The notes under the pieces are model-generated. The model had not been told where the DNA came from. It made no database searches and was given only the letters and a program-made list of their open reading frames with translations. A program made the position numbers and the translations under genes. A stretch of 64,000 bases of DNA from Sulfitobacter maritimus (GTDB taxonomy: Bacteria; Pseudomonadota; Alphaproteobacteria; Rhodobacterales; Rhodobacteraceae), in assembly GCF_013346665.1 (NCBI RefSeq), contig NZ_JABVBB010000034.1, positions 434,001 to 498,000 on the forward strand, given 5' to 3'. Of the stretch, positions 8,733 to 16,036 are shown one piece after another (position 1 is the first letter of the stretch; every line of letters starts with the position of its first letter).

Positions 8733-9380
8733 TTATCCCGATCCCTCAGTCATGGCACGGCTTTGCTGCATAAAGAACCGCCCTAACAGGACGACCACCG
8801 CCATCGCGATCAACCCAAGATAACGCTCGTAAAGCCCATCGATTCCAGTAGGTAAAAAGAAGAACGGCGGGGCGGACAGTAGCCAAAGAACCGCAAGGCC
8901 TTTTAACGCCTTTGACAAACGAGGAGCGCAGTCCGCCAGCCCGTCGGACAACAGCCAAGGCACCAAGAGCATGAGCAACCCAAGCGCATAAACAAGATAG
9001 CTGTGGATTACGATGCCGTCAGAGTCGTTGTCGCCATATTCATTCCGTGCCCCAACGAGGAACACGATCAATCCCAAGGCTGCGAACCCGATAACCCCGG
9101 CGCTCCATTTCCGCCCCCCTTGGTGCTGATGTGCACAGAGCAATGCGCAGGCAATTAGGGCAGATGAGAAAGCGTAGATGCCGATGTCGACGATGAACTC
9201 ATAGCGGCCCGCGCCAAGGTCGCTGATCGTATCGGCAATCCAATCGTGGTCCGGCACGACGAAATCGGCGATAAGGATCGTTCCCGCAAAGATCACACAC
9301 CCCAGAATGGCCACCCAGCTTAGACACATCATAAACCCCGGCGCGCTTTGATGCCGGGGGGGCGTGGTTGGATGCTGCAT
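8733..9380 (-). CDS. DUF998 family integral membrane protein
   Basis: 215 residues with about six membrane segments. The periplasmic motif DHDWIADTISDLGAG after the first helix is typical of DUF998 proteins. No catalytic residues are recognised and the role is unknown. It is transcribed together with the DUF421 gene, three bases away. Confidence 0.8.
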   Translation of the reverse strand: MQHPTTPPRHQSAPGFMMCLSWVAILGCVIFAGTILIADFVVPDHDWIADTISDLGAGRYEFIVDIGIYAFSSALIACALLCAHQHQGGRKWSAGVIGFAALGLIVFLVGARNEYGDNDSDGIVIHSYLVYALGLLMLLVPWLLSDGLADCAPRLSKALKGLAVLWLLSAPPFFFLPTGIDGLYERYLGLIAMAVVVLLGRFFMQQSRAMTEGSG

Positions 9381-9442
9381 CCGCTGGTCTCACTTTATAG
9401 TGCTGCGTTAGATGGGGAAGAACCGCCCAACCTATGAGAGGT

Positions 9443-9589
9443 TTAGTCCGATAGACGCGAGCGCTCTTCGGCGTTGGGCCCGCCAGCTGGCGCTTCGTCC
9501 AATGTGGCTTCGGGGCGGTGCAGTTTCTCGTCAGGCTTCTTTGGTGGGGTCTTTTTGTCATCCTCAGGATGTTTGTGCGGATCGCTCAT
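9443..9589 (-). CDS. Small hydrophilic protein, 48 residues
   Basis: An ATG-started frame of 48 residues with a strong ribosome-binding site (AAGGGAG, about 8 bases before the ATG). The product is charged and proline-rich: MSDPHKHPEDDKKTPPKKP at the start, then DEKLHRPEATLDEAP and a C-terminal EERSRLSD. No signal peptide, membrane segment or cysteine is present. The codon choice and clean Shine-Dalgarno argue for a real gene, but I do not recognise a family. Confidence 0.55.
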   Translation of the reverse strand: MSDPHKHPEDDKKTPPKKPDEKLHRPEATLDEAPAGGPNAEERSRLSD

Positions 9590-9791
9590 GTCAAAGTCTC
9601 CCTTACTGCGTGTCCAGGTCAGGCCCGCGGGCTCCCAGTGGTAAACGTCGCTATCGAGGCTGAGGTTCCCCAGTATCGTCCCTGCTTCGATCTGCGGATC
9701 GCATGAAACTTCAGAACAACTTTATTCTTCAGCCTAATCTTAACCCTTGGCACCGCATTTTACTGTCGGGAAACACGGGAGTGAGACTGCT

Positions 9792-10376
9792 ATGCACGGG
9801 CTAATCAACCGCAGCATTCAAAACTATGTCTGCGACAGCTACGGGCCGTCCTGCTGGGCCGAAGCGACGCAGCGGGCAGGGCTGGAATTTACAGAGTTCG
9901 AAGCCATGCTAAGCTACGCAGATGATCTAACCCCCCGCATGCTTGATGCGGTGTGCGAGGTGCTGGAGCGTTCGCGCCCTGAGGTGATGGAGGATATCGG
10001 CACCTATCTCGTGTCGCATCCCACCTATGAGGCCGTGCGCCGCCTGCTGCGCTTTGGCGGGGTAAATTTTAGCGATTTTCTACATTCGCTGGATGATCTG
10101 CCGGACCGGGCCAAACTGGCACTGGCCGATCTGGACTTGCCGAATATTGAGCTGCGCGAACATGACGAGGGGAGGTTTTCTCTGATCTGTGATGCTCCTG
10201 TGGCGGGCTATGGTCATTTGTTGATGGGCGTGTTGCGGGTCATGGCGGATGACTATGGGGCGCTGGTCTTACTGGATCACATGGGCCGGAACGACGGGGT
10301 CGAAACGCTGACGATAAAGGTCGTTGAGGCCGACTATTCCGCAGGACGCAGCTTTGATCTAGGGGCACGGGCATGA
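9792..10376 (+). CDS. H-NOX-like (heme NO-binding fold) protein lacking heme ligands
   Basis: 194 residues following the H-NOX fold from MHGLINRSIQNYV onward. In working H-NOX proteins and guanylate cyclase beta1, the proximal His follows a conserved L-D-x-L; here the segment reads LDDLPDRA, with Pro104 at the His position. The YxSxR motif that contacts the heme propionates is replaced by a stretch reading ICDAPVAG. Heme binding is therefore doubtful. ATG at 9792 is preferred over an upstream start at 9747 because it matches the family N-terminus and has GGGAG upstream. It overlaps the next cyclase gene by four bases (ATGA), implying a sensor-effector pair. Confidence 0.8.
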   Translation: MHGLINRSIQNYVCDSYGPSCWAEATQRAGLEFTEFEAMLSYADDLTPRMLDAVCEVLERSRPEVMEDIGTYLVSHPTYEAVRRLLRFGGVNFSDFLHSLDDLPDRAKLALADLDLPNIELREHDEGRFSLICDAPVAGYGHLLMGVLRVMADDYGALVLLDHMGRNDGVETLTIKVVEADYSAGRSFDLGARA

Positions 10377-11422
10377 GCGAGGGTTTGGAACAGTCTGACG
10401 TGTTGGATGTCCTTTGCCCGATGCATCTGGTCCTCGCGCCTACGGGGCATATCCTTCACGCCGGTCCCACGATCCAGAAATTACGGCCCGAGACACCCCT
10501 GACAGGCCAGCGTTTTCTCGAAGCCTTCGTCGTCAAACGCCCGCGCACGATCCGCAGCATGGACGACCTGCGCCGGGCGACGGACATCAAGTTGCATCTG
10601 GAATTCCACGACGCCCCCCGCACCGCCTTGAAAGGGGTATTGGTGCCAAAACCTGATGGGCGGATGATCGTGAACCTGTCCTTTGGCATCTCAATCCTGG
10701 ACGGGGTGCGCGACTATTCCCTGACCAACGCCGATTTCGCGGCCACCGATCTGGCAATTGAAATGCTCTATCTGATGGAGGCGAAATCAGCGGCCATGGA
10801 GGCTTCGCGGCGGCTGAACCTGCGGCTGCAAGGCGCCAAGATCGCCGCCGAAGAACAGGCCTTTACCGACACGCTAACGGGGCTAAAGAACCGCCGCGCG
10901 CTGAACACCGTGCTGGAACGACTGGTCGCGGCGCGCAAGGCTTTCGCCGTGATGCACATCGATCTGGATTACTTCAAGGCCGTGAATGACACGTTAGGCC
11001 ACGCGGCAGGCGACCATGTTTTGCAAGTCGTAGCCCGCGCGATGGTAGAGGAAACCCGACGCACCGACATGGTCGCGCGGGTTGGCGGGGATGAGTTTAC
11101 CGTGGTCTTGCCGGATGTGGACAGTGATGAAATCCTGCGGCGCATTGGGCGGCGCATTATCAACCGGCTCGAAGAGCCGATCCTATTCGAAGGCCAAACC
11201 TGCGCCATTTCCGCAAGCATAGGCACTGTTTGGATACAGGGGGGAGAGCGGTTGTCCCTTGAAGGTATTCTGGCAGATGCGGATTTGGCACTCTATGCCT
11301 CCAAACACGCGGGCCGTGCCTGTCAGACGTTCTACACGCCAGCCCTGCGTGACCCCACTGCGGCAGATGCCCCTGCTGCCAGCGTCGCGCCTGTGGGGCC
11401 TGCGCGTTCACGCGACAGCTAA
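10373..11422 (+). CDS. Diguanylate cyclase with HNOBA-like N-terminal domain
   Basis: 349 residues. The first about 145 residues, with LAPTGHILHAGPT and an F-x-EAF-V-KRPR segment, resemble the H-NOX-associated (HNOBA/PAS-like) domain found beside H-NOX proteins. A short helical linker (about 145-165) follows, then a GGDEF domain with DTLTGLKNRRAL, IDLDYFKAVNDT and VGGDEFTVV (GGDEF at 238-242). RRTD sits five residues before GGDEF and fits the I-site RxxD. It should synthesise c-di-GMP under control of the overlapping H-NOX-like protein. The polysaccharide locus begins 65 bp downstream on the same strand. Confidence 0.88.
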   Translation: MSEGLEQSDVLDVLCPMHLVLAPTGHILHAGPTIQKLRPETPLTGQRFLEAFVVKRPRTIRSMDDLRRATDIKLHLEFHDAPRTALKGVLVPKPDGRMIVNLSFGISILDGVRDYSLTNADFAATDLAIEMLYLMEAKSAAMEASRRLNLRLQGAKIAAEEQAFTDTLTGLKNRRALNTVLERLVAARKAFAVMHIDLDYFKAVNDTLGHAAGDHVLQVVARAMVEETRRTDMVARVGGDEFTVVLPDVDSDEILRRIGRRIINRLEEPILFEGQTCAISASIGTVWIQGGERLSLEGILADADLALYASKHAGRACQTFYTPALRDPTAADAPAASVAPVGPARSRDS

Positions 11423-11487
11423 CAGGGGTCACCCTTGACACGTCATGGCAGTGGACCGCGCAGGCGGCCTGTCGTATCACCCCGGGC

Positions 11488-12543
11488 ATGAAGTCGCCCC
11501 TGCATCTGTTCCGCCGCGCCCGCCAGCGGCTGCACGACGCCCGTCGCCGGGCGCGTTTTGCGAAGTCGTTGCAGCACTTACACGGGCCGCAAAAGCTGGA
11601 CGTCGCCCCAGGTGACGTCGTGCTGATCGCGCTGGTGCGGGACGGTGCCTACTATCTCGACAGGTTCTTCGCCTATTACCGCGCCATGGGGGTGCGGCAT
11701 TTCGTGTTCATCGACAATGGCTCCTCCGACGGCACGATCGCAAGGATCATGGAAGAACCCGGCACTGTGATTGACCAAAGCCTCTTGCCTCTATCGGAAT
11801 ACGAAGACCTGATCCGCCAGTATCCGGCACAAAAATACGGGCAGAACCGCTGGTGTCTTTATGTCGATATGGACGAGATCTTCGATTTTGAAGGCCGCAA
11901 GGACATCGGTATTCACGGTCTGGCGCGCTACCTGCAAACGCAAGGCTATACTGCGTTGGTCGCACAGATGCTTGAAATGTTTCCCAAGGCCAGCCTTGCC
12001 GAGACCGCTAAGCTGACCTACCCGCAGGCGCTCCGTGATTTCCTGTATTTCGACATCAGCGCGGTGCGCAGACTGGATTATCACAGCCCCGATATTCCTT
12101 TCTCAGCGCTACTGGCCAACAATGAACTGTCCAATGACGCGGTGAAATTTGCCTTTGGTGGCGTGCGCGGTAAGGTCTTTGGCGAAGACTGCTGCCTCAC
12201 CAAACATCCGCTGATATTTAATGGGCCGGGGGTTATGCCCGCGCCGCATCCGCATCTGTCTTGTGGGGTGAAGGTGGCGGATTTCACGGCGGTTATCAAA
12301 CATTACAAGTTCGCCAATGACCCCACGGCCCGCGATGCGCAGAGCCTTGCCACCGGTGATCTGGCCCATGGTGAAGACGCCAAACGCTTGGCCGTCGTCG
12401 GACAAACCCCTGACCTATCGCTCTTTTCATTAGACGCGCGGCGCTGGAACCGGGTTGAACTGCTCTACCGCGCTGGATTTCTGGTGCCGTCAGAAACCTA
12501 CAGCGCCCATGTCGCCGCCCTGCGCACCGAGGGTGCCGCGTGA
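11488..12543 (+). CDS. Glycosyltransferase family 2-like protein
   Basis: 351 residues. After a basic N-terminus the protein reads VLIALVRDGAYYLDRFFAYY, then FVFIDNGSSDGT and YVDMDEIFDF, the pattern of the Glyco_tranf_2_4 group of GT-A fold transferases, where DMD is the metal/nucleotide-sugar motif. No membrane segment is obvious, so it probably acts on the cytoplasmic face of the inner membrane. It overlaps the next glycosyltransferase by four bases (GTGA). Sugar donor and acceptor are not predictable. Confidence 0.82.
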   Translation: MKSPLHLFRRARQRLHDARRRARFAKSLQHLHGPQKLDVAPGDVVLIALVRDGAYYLDRFFAYYRAMGVRHFVFIDNGSSDGTIARIMEEPGTVIDQSLLPLSEYEDLIRQYPAQKYGQNRWCLYVDMDEIFDFEGRKDIGIHGLARYLQTQGYTALVAQMLEMFPKASLAETAKLTYPQALRDFLYFDISAVRRLDYHSPDIPFSALLANNELSNDAVKFAFGGVRGKVFGEDCCLTKHPLIFNGPGVMPAPHPHLSCGVKVADFTAVIKHYKFANDPTARDAQSLATGDLAHGEDAKRLAVVGQTPDLSLFSLDARRWNRVELLYRAGFLVPSETYSAHVAALRTEGAA

Positions 12544-13472
12544 GCCTTGCGGCGGTGGTGATTGGGCGCAATGAGGGTGCGCGGCTTAAACAGTCCTTGG
12601 CCGCGCTTAAAGGGCAGGCGGCGCAGGTGATCTATGTCGACAGCGGATCGACGGACGGCTCACCCGATGCAGCGCGGTCATTGGGGGCTGAGGTTGTCGC
12701 ATTGGACACGGCAACCCCCTTCACGGCGGCACGCGCGCGCAATGCCGGGATCGCCGTTTTGCGGCCCGAGATAGACCTTGTGCAGTTTCTGGATGGTGAT
12801 TGTATTTTGCGTGATGGGTGGCTTCAGGCCGCGCAGGCGCATCTGGCAGAGCACCCCAAGGTCGCTGTCGTCTGCGGGCGCCGGCGAGAGGAACATCCCG
12901 AGCTTTCGGTCTATCACAGACTGATCGACCGCGAATGGGACACCCCCTGCGGCGAAGCACTGGCCTGCGGCGGGGATGCGCTGATCCGCCGCGCGGCGCT
13001 GGAAGAGGTGGGTGGCTACCGCGAAGACCTGATCGCAGGGGAGGAACCTGAGCTTTGCCAAAGGCTGCGCCGATCCGGCTGGCAGATATATCGGCTCGAC
13101 GCTGAGATGACGTGGCATGATGCGCAGATAACCCGCTTCGGCCAATGGTGGCGGCGCAGTATGCGGGCGGGCCACGCATTTGCCGAAGGGGCGGCCTTGC
13201 ATGGCAAAGGGCCGGATAGACATTGGGTTGCCGAAACCCGGCGGGCGCTTTTATGGGGGGCGCTGTTGCCGGGGGTGATCCTCCTGCTGGCCCTCATCGC
13301 GCCTTTGGCGGCCGCCGTGCTGGCGCTGGCCTATCCGCTGCAGCTGTTGCGGCTGGTGCGACGGGGCGGGATGCTTTGGGGGGCGTTTACCTTGCTCGGC
13401 AAATTTCCCGAAGCCTTGGGCGTGCTAAAATACCATCTGCGCCGCGACGGGCGGATCATCGAGTACCGCTAG
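12540..13472 (+). CDS. Family 2 glycosyltransferase with C-terminal membrane segment
   Basis: 310 residues. The GT-A fold is visible from VVIGRNEGARLKQSL, YVDSGSTDGSPDAA and QFLDGDC, then ALACGGDALIRRAA and an EEPELCQRLRRSG acceptor-side motif. A hydrophobic stretch near residues 240-275 probably anchors it in the inner membrane. GTG at 12540 overlaps the upstream stop. The stop codon TAG shares a CTAG palindrome with the stop of the convergent WecG-type gene. It is likely an exopolysaccharide chain-building enzyme. Confidence 0.85.
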   Translation: MSLAAVVIGRNEGARLKQSLAALKGQAAQVIYVDSGSTDGSPDAARSLGAEVVALDTATPFTAARARNAGIAVLRPEIDLVQFLDGDCILRDGWLQAAQAHLAEHPKVAVVCGRRREEHPELSVYHRLIDREWDTPCGEALACGGDALIRRAALEEVGGYREDLIAGEEPELCQRLRRSGWQIYRLDAEMTWHDAQITRFGQWWRRSMRAGHAFAEGAALHGKGPDRHWVAETRRALLWGALLPGVILLLALIAPLAAAVLALAYPLQLLRLVRRGGMLWGAFTLLGKFPEALGVLKYHLRRDGRIIEYR

Positions 13473-14218
13473 CGCCGCGCGCGCCATGCGTCCCACGTGA
13501 GGCTTGGCAGAATGGCAAAGCAGCGGGCATAGCGCGGCACCATGCGTACCGGGCTTTGCATGGCACGCCAAAGCCATTCCAGCGCCAGCCCGCGCATCCA
13601 TCTTGGCGCGCGCTGTTGGTGTCCTGCCAAAAAATCCAGACCCGCACCGATCGATACAAAGCCCACGCCCGGCGCCACTTCGCGCCCCCGCGCGGCCATA
13701 CGTTCCTGTTTGGGTGCGCCAAGGGCAAGGAAGCACAACCGCGCACCGCTGGCCGCGATTGAGCGCAATGCCGCATCGGCCTCCGCGCTCGCTGGGTCAA
13801 ACCCCATCGGCGGGGCTGCTTTGTGACAAATCACCAACTCTGGCACACGAGCCTGCAGCGCCTTAGCGGCGGCATCAAGGGCCGCTGTGTCACTGCCAAA
13901 AAGCGCCACCGGCAGAGACCAGTCCGCCGCTAGTTTACACAGCGGTAGGATGAGGTCAGACCCGGGCATCAGGCTCACGGGTTGCCGGGCAAGTTGCGAA
14001 AGCCAGACCACCGGGCGGCCATCGGCAACCACAAAATCCTGCGCCGCATAGGCTGCGGCGAACTGCGGGTCGCGGGCCAGTTTGGTTAGGTGGTCAAGGT
14101 TAAGCGTGGCGAGCGCGAAACCCTGTCCAGCGGCAAAGCGATCCCGTAACGCGCGAAACAATGCTGCGTGGGTGGGCACATTGATCTCAACAGCCGCGGA
14201 ACGATGCCCGAATTTCAT
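13469..14218 (-). CDS. WecG/TagA/CpsF-family glycosyltransferase
   Basis: 249 residues. TLNLDHLTKLARD, VADGRPVVW, LFGSDTAALDAAAKAL, LCFLALGAPKQE and VGFVSIGAGLDFLAG are hallmark blocks of the GT26 WecG/TagA/CpsF family, which adds a sugar (often N-acetylmannosamine-type) to an undecaprenyl-linked intermediate. The C-terminal RAPRWMRGLALEWLWR is also typical. ATG at 14218 is chosen over an in-frame GTG further upstream because homology begins there, though no clear ribosome-binding site is visible. It is on the opposite strand to its neighbours and divergent from the polymerase-like gene. Confidence 0.88.
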   Translation of the reverse strand: MKFGHRSAAVEINVPTHAALFRALRDRFAAGQGFALATLNLDHLTKLARDPQFAAAYAAQDFVVADGRPVVWLSQLARQPVSLMPGSDLILPLCKLAADWSLPVALFGSDTAALDAAAKALQARVPELVICHKAAPPMGFDPASAEADAALRSIAASGARLCFLALGAPKQERMAARGREVAPGVGFVSIGAGLDFLAGHQQRAPRWMRGLALEWLWRAMQSPVRMVPRYARCFAILPSLTWDAWRARR

Positions 14219-14446
14219 AAGGATTGACCGATCAACGTTGGTAGGTGTTGGCTTGCAATGGATGAGGAAACCGCTGCATCCGTTTGAAATTGCTATGCAT
14301 CTATCGGCCACACCCTGATTGCATTTCACTTGTCATTGAAACTAGCGGGATGACAGGGGGCGGGCCAGATGGTAATTTGCACCGCCAAAGGCTCGGGTGC
14401 ATCACCCGGCTGCGCGAGCGCAGCGCCAGACTTAAGCAAGGATAAC

Positions 14447-15886
14447 ATGCCAAACCCCGTTGCCTATCTGATGCTGCTGATCTGGCCCTTTATCTGTCTG
14501 GGTCTGTTCCGCAATCTGCCGCTGCAACGGGCGCTGATATGGTCGATCATGGGCGGCTATCTGTTCTTGCCGCCTTTGGCCGAGTTCAATCTGCCACTGG
14601 TGCCTGCCTTTGATAAAGTATCGATCCCGAACCTGAGCGTTTTGCTGATCATTTGGCTGGGAACAAACGAGAGGTTGCAGCTTTGGCCCAGCTCTCGGAT
14701 CGCTGCTTTGCTGGTAGTGGGGCTCGTCCTTTCGGCAATTCCTACGGTGCTGACCAACAGCGACCCGATCCTGTTTCAAAGCCTGCATGGCATGGAGCCA
14801 ATCCTCTTTCCCGTCGATGTTCTGCCGGGGCAGTCGATCCGGGATCTCGGCTCGGTCTTGATCGGACAGATCCTGACGTTGGTGCCTTTCTTGCTGGCGC
14901 GGCAGTTTTTGGCGGATGAGAAAGGTCTGCGCGAGTTGCTGTTCGCATTCATGCTTGGCGGGCTGGTCTATTCCTTACCCGCGCTGTTCGAAATCCGCTT
15001 TTCTCCGCAGTTGAACACGTGGATTTATGGATTTTTCCAACATTCGTTTGAGCAGATGATGCGCGATGGGGGCTTTCGGCCCATCGTCTTTTTGCCACAT
15101 GCGCTTTGGCTGGCCCTGTTCATGTGTATTGCGCTTTTGTCAGCGGCGGCTTTGGCGCGGCAGGCGCCGATTTTGGATCGTTGGAAAATGCTGCTCTGGG
15201 TCGGCTACCTTGCGGTTGTGCTTTACCTTTGTAAAAGCCTTGCCAGTCAAGCCTATGCGCTGCTGTTGTTGCCAATGGTGCTGCTGACGCCAGCGCGGTG
15301 GCAGATCAGGCTGGCTCTCGTTTTCGCAACGGTCGCGGTGATCTACCCGGTGCTGCGCAACGCCGGGCTGGTGCCGCTGGATGCGATCCTTGCGCAGGCC
15401 GAAGCGATTAGCGCCGACCGCGCGCAATCACTGGGCTACCGTTTTGACAACGAAGAACAACTGCTCGCCCGGGCGGCGGAAAAGCCGTGGTTCGGCTGGG
15501 GCGGATGGGGGCGCAATCTGATCCGGGACGCGACGAGCGGCAATATCTTGTCGGTTCCCGACGGCCGTTGGATCATCGTTTTCGGCACCTTTGGCTGGTT
15601 TGGCTACCTGTGCGAGATGGGACTTCTGGCGCTGCCCATTGCTCTGATCGGCGTGCATCTTTGGCGCCAAGGCGATGCTGAGCTGTCGCCTTGGGTTGCC
15701 CCTATGACGCTGATCCTCGGCATTACGATGATGGACATGCTGCTCAACGCCACGCTGACGCCGCTCACATGGCTCAGCGCCGGGGCGATCCTCGGCCACG
15801 GGGAGAGGCTGGCCACTGCGCGTCGGACCGGCTATCTTCACCCGAAAGGGGCCGAAATGTCGACCCGGCGCCGCACAGTATTCTGA
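14447..15886 (+). CDS. O-antigen ligase/Wzy polymerase-like membrane protein
   Basis: 479 residues with about eleven to twelve membrane segments. A larger loop (about residues 310-375) contains LGYRFDNEEQLLARAAEKPWFGWGGWGRN, with the P-x-F-G-W-G motif common in Wzy and O-antigen ligase (WaaL) proteins. The probable role is polymerising exported oligosaccharide repeat units in the inner membrane, or ligating them. ATG at 14447 has AAGGAT seven bases upstream; an in-frame upstream start at 14369 would add 26 residues with no hydrophobic character. Confidence 0.82.
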   Translation: MPNPVAYLMLLIWPFICLGLFRNLPLQRALIWSIMGGYLFLPPLAEFNLPLVPAFDKVSIPNLSVLLIIWLGTNERLQLWPSSRIAALLVVGLVLSAIPTVLTNSDPILFQSLHGMEPILFPVDVLPGQSIRDLGSVLIGQILTLVPFLLARQFLADEKGLRELLFAFMLGGLVYSLPALFEIRFSPQLNTWIYGFFQHSFEQMMRDGGFRPIVFLPHALWLALFMCIALLSAAALARQAPILDRWKMLLWVGYLAVVLYLCKSLASQAYALLLLPMVLLTPARWQIRLALVFATVAVIYPVLRNAGLVPLDAILAQAEAISADRAQSLGYRFDNEEQLLARAAEKPWFGWGGWGRNLIRDATSGNILSVPDGRWIIVFGTFGWFGYLCEMGLLALPIALIGVHLWRQGDAELSPWVAPMTLILGITMMDMLLNATLTPLTWLSAGAILGHGERLATARRTGYLHPKGAEMSTRRRTVF

Positions 15887-15911
15887 CCTAGGGTTAACAA
15901 AACGGGTCAGA
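15882..15911. repeat. Inverted repeat between polymerase-like and PKS genes
   Basis: TCTGACC at 15882-15888 pairs with GGTCAGA at 15905-15911 across a 16-base spacer containing GTTAAC. It covers the end of the polymerase-like gene and starts about 125 bases before the PKS. There is no following T run, so a regulator site or attenuator is as likely as a terminator. Confidence 0.35.
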
Positions 15912-16036
15912 CCTGATTCTCAGCATGGTTGCGGCACATTTTTGCCAGATTCCCCTGTTGTAAGCAGATATCGGGTCTAACTGAGCCCATAAGGCGCATC
16001 ACCGCGACCCGGCAGGCGATGGGATGTTATAGACCA

